A DNA stretch of 64,000 nt from Coptis chinensis (taxonomy: Eukaryota > Streptophyta > Magnoliopsida > Ranunculales > Ranunculaceae), in assembly GCA_015680905.1 (NCBI GenBank), contig CM027377.1:4860501-4924500 (forward strand). The letters run 5' to 3'. A program made the translations under genes and the position numbers. The first letter of the stretch is position 1, and each line of letters starts with the position of its first letter. Shown here in pieces: positions 11,201 through 22,602 of the stretch. The notes beneath the pieces are model-generated. The model was not told where the DNA came from, did no database searches, and was given only the letters and a program-made list of their open reading frames with translations.

Positions 11201-11653
11201 AGTGTCACAAATGTAAAACTTCAAACCTCAATAAAATTTATGATTGTGTAACTGTGTAAGTAAATGTGTTCATATGACATTGAGGTTTTTACTTATATTT
11301 CTCCCTAGATTTTTTCTAGTATTTTATTTTCAAAATTGAGGCTTACGCCTCTTACACCTCGGAGGCTAGCCTCAAGGAGGCCTTCTGCCTTGAGGCTTAA
11401 AAGTAGCTAATCTCCTCACAAGATCACCTCTATCCCACGGTCTACACATCGGACGACCTTCCGATAAAGCTGGTACCAAACAACGATTTAAGCCACTCAC
11501 TACAACAATCTCTCCTCTCAAATCATTAGAATCACTTAATACTGAATTCCCACGTTTTTTATTTCTTAATAAAGATTGGTTTGGTGGTTTTGGGAAACTG
11601 AATAGCTTGTGCATTAATGTGTGGAATCTCTTTTCTGAATCCTCTTTTTCCAT
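8258..11653 (-). pseudogene. ILP1 / IAP-like C3HC zinc-finger protein pseudogene
   Basis: Exons from right to left: first exon about 11399-11653 (MEKEDSEKRFHTLMHKLF ... CRPWDRGDLVRRLATFK), a long exon 9357-10383 (AQKLISLCRWEPRSLQY, VVLDCKLCGASVGL, AFSTVPRPLEWFRIV, SIAGGPSPAKQNYKATVSLP), 8452-8654 (MEFDPIRQHRHFCPWI ... GPGWKLTLSALDR) and 8258-8343 (DDPITSVWNLF, then KRIKTTHNSR in another frame and stop). The text follows plant NIPA/IAP-like proteins, nuclear C3HC zinc-finger proteins. Breaks: a TGA where GLWAFS should have Trp, a frame shift in the last exon, and loss of all exons between residues ATFK and AQKL, which carry the first zinc finger. That gap is where a 340-bp GC-ended insert lies. 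The 320-codon open stretch in the long exon shows the decay is fairly recent. Confidence 0.82.
11056..11397. mobile_element. AT-rich insert with GC-rich self-similar ends in the ILP1 relic
   Basis: Both edges carry clusters of AGGC/GCCT words (left GGCCTTGAGGCGCGCCTCGA, right GAGGCTTACGCCTCTTACAC and CCTTCTGCCTTGAGGCTTA), while the middle is plain AT-rich DNA. The ends are partly inverted copies of each other. The right edge falls exactly at the end of the first ILP1 exon. It resembles non-autonomous DNA elements with hairpin-forming ends; the family is not determined and no clean target duplication is seen. Confidence 0.4.
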
Positions 11654-12039
11654 TTCTTGTTTTTTTTTTTCTCTCTGGGTTTTTATTTGTTTTTCTCTCT
11701 TCTTCTTCGTCTTCGAAATCTCAGTTGTAGCCCAACCCAATACAAAAGCCCAATATTAGGCCCAAAATAATTTTAAATGTTTTAAGCCCGAAGATAGAGT
11801 GGTACCCGTGATGAAGCAAAGGGCTTTTGGGCATGTCGACCGGATATGGGCTAGGGCTTTTAGTTTTTACTACTTTTTTTGGTTCAATATTGCAATGGAG
11901 AGCAACTTTTGTATTTTTCAATTTTTATATAATTTACACTTTTTAATCCTTAGTGAAATAATCCAAGTTTGAAATTCAAAAACCTTATTTTTTTTAAGAG
12001 CTATTTTGGCGAGAGACTCTTGCGCACTAGTCCTTACTC

Positions 12040-12460
12040 CTTATCTCCTTATCGTAACGAGGGACGGAACCCGGTTCGTCGTTACTAATAACCAGTCGGA
12101 ACCAAATTTATAGTTGTTTTGGTTTTGGTTCGATAATGGGTTTAATTTTTAGTTCTGATAAGATATTGGTTTGGTTTTGGGTTTGCTCTTTCCACCAAAC
12201 CAATATGAACCGAATCGATAAGATGGTCTTTCAATAATATTTTATAATTAATTTTGTATAGGTTTTATCAATTGTGTGGCTGAAATTATTAGATTTAATT
12301 TACAATTTAATTAATTTTATAGTTTTTTTTTTCAATCGGTTTCAGTTTGTAATATATTTTATCCGTTTGGTTTGGTTTAGTTTTGAATACACAATTATCA
12401 TTAGGTTTTGGAATTTTCAAAATCCGACCCAAATAACTAATCCATTGACAGCCCTAGACT
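12040..12460. repeat. Probable MITE-type repeat (GGTTTGGTTTT words)
   Basis: Repeated GGTTTTGGTTCG and CCAAACCAATATG words and an ending CATTGACAGCCCTAG are typical of plant hAT-type MITEs, which often start TAGGGCTGTCAA. The other terminus was not found, so this may be truncated. Confidence 0.3.
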
Positions 12461-14217
12461 GTTCCCCTTCGATTAAATATTTTTTCCACTATAATCAGAA
12501 GAAAACACTGACTGACCATGTTTGATTAAGTTGACTAGTACATCCATTACCTTTAGGCATGAGATTGCATTAATGCTGAATTGCGTCTAAGGTGAGCCTG
12601 TGGCAGTTGTGACTTGGGAGGTAACAGAACCTGGGCCGGAGGCACTTTCTTAACTTTCGGCACACACCTACACTGTGATAATAGCATACTTTTCATTCAT
12701 GATATGTAGTTTCTTAACTTTATACATATATATATATATATCATCAAAATTTAATAGAATAAAGTAAAAAAGAATGATTAAAGCCTTCATTACAGCCGTA
12801 ATGATTATTTACAATGAATGCAAAAGAAATAAGAAAGCTACTCCTACTGCTACTCCCACCTCCCCATGTTGACACAGAGAGATGGAGAGATATAGAGGGA
12901 AAAAGAGAGAGAGAAATGAGGAGAAGGGGTGGGGGACTAGAGAGAGGCGCTATATAGTAAAGATAGAAAGTGACATGTCAGCTTAGGCTTAATAGGCCTG
13001 CTAACAATGGGTACTAGAGTGCGTTCGTTTCTCTCTTTTATTATCGACCTTAGTTTTCCTTGGGGGCAGAAGATAATAGAAAAGCAAAGAGATAGTGTGG
13101 TCCTAAAGCCAAACACTCCAAAAATCCTTTAACCACTAATCCCCTCTCTGGTGGTCCTTTTGGATGTGTTATGTTTGCATTCACAATTCAGTGCTGAGTA
13201 GCCAGTAGTAATTAAAGTAGGTTGTGCAGTAGTACAGTACAGTGCAATCTTCATAGCAAGCAGTAATGTCACATACAAACCCAACACATTCTATCACTCT
13301 TTTTATATGCTGTTGGGCTTTAATTCCTTTAAGCCCAGTTCATGTTGGCTCTAACTTGGTCACTCAAATTCCAACAAGTATAGGTGTATGTTGTTTAATT
13401 AAGTATCTCCATGAAGCATTGTTTTGTTCTAGTTATTGTAAATTGCAAATGTTAGTTTTTTCCTTAGCCACTGAAAACTAGTTCTGAGTAGTTGAAGGGG
13501 CTCAGCCCAATACTAACTCTTGTGTCCAAGTTTCAGAGTCACAAGAAGGTCACATGCTTGTCCTCTTTTTGTCCCTACTCTCTAGTATAAACTACGAAGT
13601 ATGAGAGAGTACGTTTTACTAAATGAAATCTGAAATACCTCTAAGGTTCCGGAAGTTGAGTAGCTATTCAACTCCCATTTCCATTACTCTCCACTTGGAT
13701 GGAAGATTATCTAAATCAGTCGCGAGTTTCTGATTTAAACAGTATTATTGTTGAGAAATTGAGATAGTCGAATAATGGAAAAAGTTAAAAAAAAAATACC
13801 TCATTAACTGGTAAATACAAAAAAAAATTACGGAATATATATCAAAGAAACCATCAGAAGTACACTAGTTGCGCGCTGTTAATGTATATGGTATATATGA
13901 TGATTCTAACTGATGTTCTTTAACATGGTTATTGTTACGACCTAAAAAATCCCTAACCTGAAAAATCCCTCTCTCCTCCCCTTCTATTCACTCATCATCT
14001 TCTTTTTATACTGCTGACCTATGGGCCTCTTCCTTCAGACCTATGGGCCTCATCTTTCGGACTTATGGGCCTCATAGGCCTAAATAAGGCCATAACAGTT
14101 ATAAACCAACAAACAGCTGATGAATATGTGGTAGACCGTAGACTTACCAAATTCCATCCAACCATAAAATAAAATTGAGTCACTGTACAGCCTGTACTTG
14201 TCATGCACATAACAAAT
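12461..14217. other. Intergenic, no gene seen
   Basis: Contains a TA microsatellite near 12722-12740 and purine-rich GA runs at 12880-12950. No exon-like text on either strand. Confidence 0.4.
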
Positions 14218-14365
14218 AAAGAGGTGTTGTGGTTTGTTCACATGAGTGTATTGTTATTTATTTGCTTTAACTCATGTATTTTCTCTCGGTTGAATTGTTG
14301 TTGTAATCCTCAGAACAAAAGTGATTTATTGTGAAAAAAAAAAAAAAAAAAAAAAAGAGGTGTTG
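14218..14365 (+). mobile_element. Short poly(A) retroposon with target-site duplication
   Basis: About 104 bp of unique sequence starting at 14230 ends in 23 A (to 14356). The bases AAAGAGGTGTTG lie directly before it (14218-14229), and GAGGTGTTG follows the A run (14357-14365), the A tail supplying the shared AAA. This is the signature of LINE-type target-primed insertion. The body looks like a 3' UTR end (TTGTAATCCTCAGAAC before the tail), so it is either a severely 5'-truncated mRNA copy or a SINE fragment. Confidence 0.75.
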
Positions 14366-14589
14366 GGTAGCAACATGACTACCTAGAGTAGAAAATCCAA
14401 ACTATATGTCATTTAAAACCCAACAGCTCAAAAAGAAAGAAACTTAACCAGGAGAAAGGTCAGAATTCAGAAAGGAAGAAAATCTAACTTTGTCCTTGCA
14501 TGCATTTACATGCATACACTTGCATGGAAATGGTCCCCCTCCTCCTCTAAAGTCTAAACCCTAACTAACTCATACCTTTAGTTAACCCA

Positions 14590-15322
14590 CCGATCTTTAT
14601 CTCCTTACAAGCACAAACCCCAAGCTTAGTTCCAACTTCCAAGTCCTTTAATATACTTTTGTAATCTTCAAGCATTCTCTGATCTTATTATTGTTCTTGC
14701 TATTATTGCTTGTACCTCGACAAGTGTGTAAGTATTTTCTGTGACTGTAAGAACCGCCAGTAACTTTTACCATCAATTGTACTATGTGGTCTTCGATCTT
14801 CTTTCCTTTGTTTTTTTTTCTTCTATAAACACTAACAAGGATGTTTATAATCTCACTTCCACCTTGTCCTCATAACTTCTTTTAGAGAACCCGTGAAAAT
14901 CCAATAATTCACCATTTTCACTTCTTGTCTCCGCACTATCACTTGCATAACAAACTCAAAAAGGACCCCTTTTGAGATCATGTCATGATGTTCTGGTTAT
15001 TACCTCTCTAGTTCAAACCAGATTTAGATATGTTTAGATATGTTGAGAGTTCTGTTTTCTGTCAATGAAATCCTCTGTTTTCTCTGTTTCCTTTCCTTGC
15101 CTTCACCCTTAAAATAGTACCTCAATGGCTCTTAATGTATCCCAATATTCTTCCCAACTGAAATTCCGAAATACTCATTTTCTTTAATCACTTGGAAGAA
15201 TGCATTCTAGTTATGTTCCTCTGCTATCAAATTCTCTGTTCTGTACTTTCACCAGATTAAATCACTAGCTCATTTAATATAATCTTATCTCCTTCTCTTC
15301 CAATCTTTTTGTTTGAGTAGGC
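14590..15322 (+). promoter_or_regulatory. Likely promoter, 5' UTR and 5' UTR intron of the LRR gene
   Basis: A TTAATATAC box near 14649 could serve as TATA. A donor GTGTAAGTAT near 14728 and an acceptor TTTGAGTAG ending at 15320, two bases before the ATG, would define a 593-bp intron in the 5' UTR. The stretch between is T/C-rich and has many stops, which fits an intron. No transcript evidence is available, so this is an inference. Confidence 0.4.
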
Positions 15323-17648
15323 ATGGAGAAGTTGTGTGTGAAAACACAAGCCTTGTTTCTTACATGCATTCTGTCCCTTTTCTTGAATGTATTCTGCATG
15401 AGTGAATCAGAGACAAATTTATCTCTCATGGAGAAATCAGAGAAAGAAGCTTTGTATTCGGTAATTCAGGGTTTTGTAGGGAAGTGGTGGAACGGCTCAG
15501 AACTCTATCCTGACCCTTGTGGTTGGACACCAATACAGGTATTCTCTTGTTTTGGATGTTACACGAAGTATTTTTGCTCTCAGTTGCTCTTCATACACAT
15601 TAACATTGCAGAAAACTGAACATGTTTAGATTCACATAAACAGTTTCATATGTATTTTACTTATGCAACAGTGATGTGATGAACTTACCTAACCTTCTCA
15701 TATAAGTGCCAAACCTGATATTACATTCTGAAATGAGAAGAAGGGAGACTTTCGTTTGACTTTTAATAAAACAACTTTTGACCATGAAGGATGATTAGTC
15801 CTTTTCTTTTATTACTTTTTTCCCTAATCAGATCTCTGAAAACTTACTTTTCTGTATTTTTATAATTTATTCTTTTTAATTCATATTGAGGGATTACATG
15901 TTTCGAAAGTAGGGTAAGGCAATTCCCAGCTTTGTAGGAAGTTGAGGGACCTACCATTCATTATTACTTAGCTCTTGCTTTTATTTTCATCAAGGAAAAT
16001 TTTATCACGAAAACTAAGTATAAGGATTCATTCATATCAGACAACTTAATATGAGCATTTCCATTAAGAGAGTAACATCAGATATAATAACATTTGATTT
16101 TTTTATCACAAAAAATGAAGGCATCATAGGCCAATGTTAATGGACTGGAAGACAGGGAGAGCACTTGCTAATGATGAAACTTGTTACTAAATTTTTTACT
16201 GTCTTTCCTAGAAGGCTAGAAGTTCACAATACATGTTATAAACATCAGTCTACGAAATTTTGCAATATATCTGTTAGAGTTATTGTAAGCCGTCTTTTTT
16301 TTCTCTCTCAACTTTCTTCTTGATTAGCTATAATAAAATTTCACTATATCCTTTTGTTGTGTTAATTCCTGACAGACTTTACTATAATATGATTTTTCTA
16401 AGAACGGTTGTTTTTATTTGTATGCAGGGAGTATCTTGTGATCTCTTTGACGGTTTCTGGTATGTTACAGACTTGAACGTCGGGCTAATTCAGGACAACT
16501 CTCTTCGGTGCGCACCAAATGCTGAATTTAGAAGACATCTCTTTGAGTTTAAGCACCTACAGACCTTATCCTTTATCAACTGCTTCATCGATCCTCACCA
16601 ACATGCTGTCACCATCCCTACCGATAACTGGGAGAAACTTGCTGGAAGCCTAGTATCCTTAGAGTTCAGATCGAATCCTGGTCTTATTGGACAGATTCCA
16701 CCAAGTTTCGGTAGCCTTACAAGACTGCAATCTTTAGTACTCCTAGAAAACAGACTAAGTGGTGAACTGCCTGCTACTCTTGGAAGTATAGCTCGTGTAA
16801 GGCGAATTGTACTTGCTGGGAACATGTTTACTGGTCAAATTCCGGCAAGTTTAGGTGGGTTAACTGGGCTCTTAATATTTGATTCAAGTAGGAATTTTCT
16901 AACTGGGTCATTGCCATCGACTTTTGGAGGGTTGACTTCACTCCTTAAGCTTGATTTGAGTAATAATCTCTTGGATGGAATGCTACCTAGTGGACTTGGC
17001 AAACTGAAAAATCTCACTCTATTAGACCTTAGAAACAACAATCTATCAGGTGGTTTGACCAAGTCACTTCAAGAGATGGTTTCCTTGGAAGAACTAGTCT
17101 TGTCTAATAATCCATTAGGTGGAGATTTAATGGGCATTGAGTGGGAGAATCTGCAAAACTTGATTAGTTTGGATCTTTCTTATAATGGTTTGATAGGAGG
17201 TATTCCAGAAAAAATGACAGTGCTCAGTAAATTGAGATTTTTGGGTCTGAACCACAACATCCTCTCTGGCATTATATCTCCAAAACTTGCAGCTTTGCCT
17301 AGTCTTGGTGCTCTTTACTTGCATGGAAATAATCTAACAGGGAAACTTGAATTCTCTGAATGGTTTTATGGAAAGATGGGAAGGCGTTTTGGTGCTTGGA
17401 GCAACCCAAATCTTTGTTACCCTGTGGAATTAATACCAACTGGTCATGTTCCTTTTGGAGTAAAACCATGTCAGCAAGAAGTTACGCTTTTGGAAGCAGA
17501 TTCAAAAACTAAGCTAAGTGATGTGAACTCAGATTTAAATGCAAGCTTTTCGGTCTCATTGGGATATTCAAACTATGGTGTTGATGGCTCTTGGGCTTTT
17601 ATAGTAAGGGGGATGGTGGTTCTTCTTCTTCTGATTTACATCCTATAA
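15323..17648 (+). CDS. LRR receptor-like protein, PII-2 type (478 aa)
   Basis: Two coding exons, 15323-15538 and 16428-17648, with GT-AG boundaries (CAATACAG/GTATTC and TATGCAG/GGAGTA), phase 0 and an 889-bp intron. The product is 478 residues: signal peptide 1-25, a cap region with WWNGSELYPDPCGW (55-68) and a Cys pair at 66/76, then about ten leucine-rich repeats from roughly 116 to 376 of the plant LxxLxLxxNxLxGxIP kind, a Cys-flanked C-cap (402 and 420), and a hydrophobic end at 461-478 that could be a membrane or GPI-anchor signal. There is no kinase domain, so it would act at the cell surface with a partner. It resembles Piriformospora indica-insensitive protein 2, linked in Arabidopsis to root-fungus mutualism. 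No stops or shifts: the only whole host gene in the window. A copia element begins 71 bp after the stop. Confidence 0.87.
15539..16427 (+). other. Intron of the LRR gene
   Basis: 889 bp, AT-rich, GT-AG. Nothing else recognised in it. Confidence 0.85.
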
Positions 17649-17719
17649 AGTTCAAGTTTATAAGTGTATGGCATGATAGGTATCTAATATTCTAATAACA
17701 ATCTCATTTACGATGTTAT

Positions 17720-18109
17720 TGTTGTGCTACGGAAGCGATAACAACTACAAATGGCGATAACAACAACGTACAACAATTTGAGAGGAGTGGTGAATCACAA
17801 CCAACCAAAGCAAACAAAGTATCAACTATGCAAGAAATAACCAACCAAGTAGTAGAGGCATAAAGATTTAAGTAATCCACAACCAAATGAGAAGTTTCAA
17901 ATTAAGATAATCAAATAGTGTTACACACTCACCTTGTTCAATAGAACACCCAAAGTCTCCTTTTAGAAGAACTCACAAATCTCTAATCACTCTTTGGTTA
18001 AAACCCTAACTTTGTTTATATAGTGTAGCTGAAATTTCAGAGGAATATGAAATTTTGACTCATTTCGGCATATGGCTACCAAAAGCCCATTAGGCCTATC
18101 ATCCCAACA
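17720..18109 (-). repeat. 3' LTR of the copia element
   Basis: 390 bp, bordered by GTTAT on the left and by the polypurine tract (18110-18125) on the right. It carries a short internal deletion relative to the 5' LTR. Confidence 0.93.
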
Positions 18110-18309
18110 ATTCTCCACCTCGGCAATAATTTCTCAAATTCGAGCCGACCAATCCAATCCGCTACACCAAACCAAAACAAACAAATGTCTCGAAGAACCA
18201 AGCAAATGTCCAGAAGGACCAACAACAACTGCACTACATAATGGTTGCCTACGTACCCTCTAAATGGGATCAAGCCAATCGTAGTTCACATATGCTCATA
18301 AGAGCCAAA

Positions 18310-20180
18310 TCATCTCAAATGAAGGATACGAATCAAGTCCAAGCAATGGTGGAACTTGACTCCATAAACCACTTTGGTTAACATATCAGTGGGGTTCTCC
18401 TTGGTGTCTATCTTAGTAAGTAAGATACCACCATCTTCCAAAATCTCTCTGACAAAGTGAAACCGCACATCAATGTGCTTCGTTCGGGCATGATGAACTT
18501 GGTTCTTGGCCAAATATATAGCACTCATGCTATCACAATGAATCTTAAGCCGATCCTGCAAAATTTCCAAATCATCCAACAAACCTTGCAACCAAATAAC
18601 CTCTTTCATAGCCTCAGTCACTGTCATATATTTTGCCTCTGTCGTAGACAATGCAACCATAGACTGTAAAGTAGACATCCAACTCACTAGAGCACCAACT
18701 AAAGTAAATACATACCCAGTAGTGGACCAACACTTATCCAAATCACTTGCATAGTCAGAGTCCACATAACCCACACAAAGCTGACTAGTATCCCTCTCAA
18801 TTTCAAACTTCAAACCAACATCTACAGTACCAAGAATGTACCGTAAAATCCATTTCACAGCTTGCCAATTTTTCTTCCCAGGATTGTGCATATACCTACT
18901 AACAACACTAATAGCTTGTGAAATGTCCGGCCTAGTACATACCATCGCATACATCAAACTACCAACAACACTAGCATATGGAACATGAGTTATGCACTCA
19001 CGTTCCTCATCGGAACTCGAAAACATAGTAGCACTAAGTTTAAAAAGAGGGACAAGAGGAGTACTCGATCACAGACTTAGTGTTCCCATCAATACTAAAC
19101 TTCTATAGTACCTTCTTCAAATATGTCTTTTGAGACAATCAAACTCTGCCCTTTGCTCTATCTCTCTGAATCTCCATGCCAAGAATCTTCTTAGCTTCAC
19201 CCAAGTCCTTCATCTCAAACTCTAAGGACAAAAGCTGTTTCAACTCATCAATCTCAATCTTGCTTATTGAGGCTATAAGCATATCATCAACATACAAGAG
19301 CAAGTAGATGAAAGAACCATCATGTAGTTTGTGAAAGTAGACACAATGATCATAATGACTTCTTGTGTACTTAAGCCATAGCATAAACCGATCAAACCGC
19401 TTGTACCACTGCCTAGGAGACTATTTTAAACCATATAACGATTTTTTCAGTTTACAAACCAACTCCCATTTCCTGCAACTTTAAATCCACTCGACTGAGT
19501 CATATAGATCTCTTCTTCTAAATCACCATGTAAAAAAGCAGTTTTTACATCGAGCTGGCTAGCTCTAAATCATACTGAGCTACCAAGGCCAAAAGGATGT
19601 GTATGGAGGAGTGCTTCATAAACGGAGAAAACACCTCATTATAATCAAGCCCCTCCCTTTGAGCATAGCATTTAGCTATCCATCTTGCCTTGTAATGTAA
19701 CTCATCACTTACAGATCTTTCTTTCAATGCAAACACCCATTTCCCGCCAATCACCTTCTTACCTTTAGGAAACTTTACAAGCACCCAAGTATCATTCTTA
19801 TGAAGAGATTGCATCTCCTCATCTATAGCTGTCTTCCACATTTCTGACTGCGAGCACTGGATTGCTCCATAATATGAGGAAGGAGCATCTTCATCAAGGC
19901 TTTCAATAACGGAAAGTGCATAGGTAACATAATCGTTTAGCCAATACAATGGGGAACATTCCTCTTAGATTTATCAGTTGCAATAGGCTCATGAACCAGA
20001 GCCAAAGGACCAACATTAATTTGCTCCTCTAATGGAGCCACATTCTCTGCATCATCATCTGTTCCATCACCTGTATTCACTACTTCTGTGTCTTCAACTA
20101 GAACATTAACTGACTGACTATCCATGGTTGCCAATCTACTAGATACAGAATCATCTCCACCTGCTGCAATACCTCTTTGG
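18310..20180 (-). pseudogene. Copia reverse transcriptase and RNase H region (fossil)
   Basis: Reading on the minus strand, the RT region shows the TWVLVKFPKGKKVIGGKWVF block and the YVDDM active-site box; RNase H shows YASVVGSLMYAMVCTRPDI, STTEAKYM, DSMSAIYLAKN and ARTKHIDVRFHFVREIL, ending in NPTDMLTK and a short tail. This is the usual C-terminal end of a copia polyprotein. Fossil, not functional. Confidence 0.92.
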
Positions 20181-20182
20181 CC

Positions 20183-21446
20183 ATACTTGTAGGAACCGTT
20201 ATTTCAGAATGACTATTTCTACAAACCGCGAACACCACGCGTAGCGGAATTAATGGGTGTCCACGATTTGTGATTGGAAACATACCTTTGAATCCGATTT
20301 AGATATCCCAAGCTTTATCAAATCCGAAATCAACAATCAACCACTTGATCTTTTGTTATATTCCTTTATAACAGATTGGACGTTGTGGGGGCAACGATCT
20401 ACCAATCCCCTTCTTTCTCTCTCAAGATCAGAAACCAATTCAGATCTACTTTTCTTGCCTCTTTTTCTAATCCAGTGTAAATTTTGGCCAAAGAGAAAGA
20501 GTATTCTATTTATAGGCTACAACAGGAACCATGAGGAGAAATTAGGGTTGAGCCTCCTGATGGGCTTGGGCATCCCATGTTTGCCCCGAACACACGGCCC
20601 AAGTCCGTCAACAAATGACTTATTCCACTAAAGGCCATTGTTGCACTACCACCCTAATCCCAAATTATGTGTCAGCGTTTATGGGCTCCATATTATATGC
20701 TCGTTGATCTTCCCGTGTTTAAGATATCGAATGTCCGTTGATTAAGTCAAGTTACTGACAACTACATTTATCAACTTCTTATGTCCTTGAGTAGTACCAC
20801 TCAACCTCATTGTCATGTCGAAATAAATCCACCTGCAGGGTTTACATGACAATCTTTTTGAGCTCCTCAAGGGGACATCATTAACCCGACTTCTTGGGGG
20901 ACACGGATTCCTTCTATAATCAACAACACACCTTACATACAATGTCATTACCCAATCCATCAAGTTTGTTGATTCACATATGAACCTCACTCATTAATGA
21001 TTTAAAGCAATGTATAATGCATGTAAGTGCCCGTTATTATATCCGGATTAGAAGGACAAACATCCATAATAACAAAGGCATTTGTTCTCTTATATAGTCA
21101 GTATAAGGAGAAACAACCTCACTTGGTCATGTTCAATACACACAAAGTGTACTAGTGTAATCCTATAGTCAAGATAGACTAATACCATATTATACTACAA
21201 CCGTACTAATAGTTTGTCCAAAACCATCTAGGTTGTGAACGATTACTTATACTTTATAAGGTACTAATGATATGATATTCTATATGTTCACACCATATCA
21301 TCTACAACATAAAGTATTAGACTCATGCATATAACTAATAACATATATAATATGCATAACATTTGCCCATATAATTTTCATTCAAAATATAAAGAATTAG
21401 AGTTAATACAAAAGTAATGTTTTTAATATATAACCCTATCAATACT
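20183..21446 (-). mobile_element. Solo LTR inside the copia element, TSD ATACT
   Basis: A 1254-bp block (20188-21441) reads, on the minus strand, TGATAGGG ... CCTACA, with ATACT repeated exactly on both sides (20183-20187, 21442-21446). It interrupts the copia frame between the VTFDEA-type region and the acidic linker before RT. A CCTATAAATAG box near 20505 (minus sense) fits an LTR promoter. No internal element sequence remains, as expected after LTR-LTR recombination. The family is not identified. Confidence 0.85.
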
Positions 21447-21469
21447 CTCCACCTATTGAGAGTCAGTAG

Positions 21470-22600
21470 ACTTCAACATAAAAGCCTCATCAAATGTCAC
21501 ATCTCTGCTCAAGACAAACTTCTTATCTTGCGGATCCGATCCCATAACTTATAGCCTTTAACTCCACCTTTCAGACCCACAAAGATAGCTTTCTTTGCTC
21601 TAGGATCCAACTTGCTCTCTTTGACATGAAAGTAAGCAGGACACCCAAACACACGAAGGGAATCATAATCTTGAGCAGGTTTACCAGACCAAACCTCCAT
21701 AGGAGTTTTACCTCCAATTGCAGACGAATGAAACATGTTAACAAGGTAGCATGCATAAGTCAAAGCCTCAGCCCAAAATGTTTTGCCTAATCCAGCAGTG
21801 GACAACATATACACTGTACCTTCTCCATATATTAGAGATTCATGCGCTCAGCTACCCCATTCTGTTGCGGCGTATCTTTCACTGTAAAGTGTCTCTCTAT
21901 TCCCTAATCCTGACGTACTTGCAAGAATGGATCACTCATGTATTCACCACCATTATCAGTACGAAGTCTTTTGATCTTTTTGCCAGTCTGAGTTTCAATC
22001 AACTTCTTCCACTTCACGAAGATATCTAGGACTTCATCATTGTTTCTCATGGTATATAAACGCCTAGAATAATCATCAACAAAGGTCACATAATAATGTT
22101 TGTTCCCTCCAAGAGATGCATTCCCAGAAGGACCCCAAACATTCGAATGAACATAATCAAGGGTTCCACGCATACGGTGGATAGTGGTGCCAAACTTCAC
22201 CCTTGTCTGTTTGCCTAGAACATAATGTTCACAAAAATCTAGCTTACATGTCTTAGCACCTTTCAACAGTCCCTGCCTCACTAATGCTTGCAAAGACTTC
22301 TCACCAGCATGTGCAAGACACATATGCCATAATCTGGTGGTCTCCTTAGCAACTACCTCTGAATGCTCAGTAACAGCTACTTCCCCAGTAATTGTACTAC
22401 CCTTCAAATAGTACAAGTTATTCCGCCGTATGCTTTTCATGAAAGTCATTGCTCCCGAGACTAACTTCATAACACCATTTGCAATAGCTACCTTGTAGCC
22501 CTTAGCCTCTAAAAAACCAACAGAGATAAGATTCTTCTTTAATGTGGGAATATATCTAACATCCTCCAATTCCCAAACCATTCCATTATACATCTTGAGA
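21470..22600 (-). pseudogene. Copia integrase region (fossil)
   Basis: Shows the pre-integrase block (LWHMCLAHAGEKSL, then CKLDFCEHYVLGKQ), the catalytic core (LDYVHSNVWGPS, VTFVDDYSR, RTDNGGEY) and the VFGCPAYFHV region that follows integrase in copia. Between it and the protease region lies the 1.6-kb insert at 22611-24216. Fossil. Confidence 0.92.
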
Positions 22601-22602
22601 CG

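Noticed and set aside
12274-12525. 83-codon hydrophobic open frame
   Set aside because: Made of T-rich repeat sequence (GGTTTGGTTT words); translation of AT-rich DNA only.
21430-21450. Polypurine tract of a complete second LTR element (AGGTGGAGAGTATTGATAGGG in minus sense)
   Set aside because: The text continues the outer copia reading frame region, and ATACT is duplicated at both ends of the 1254-bp block, so it is a solo LTR in the copia element and not an LTR with its own interior.
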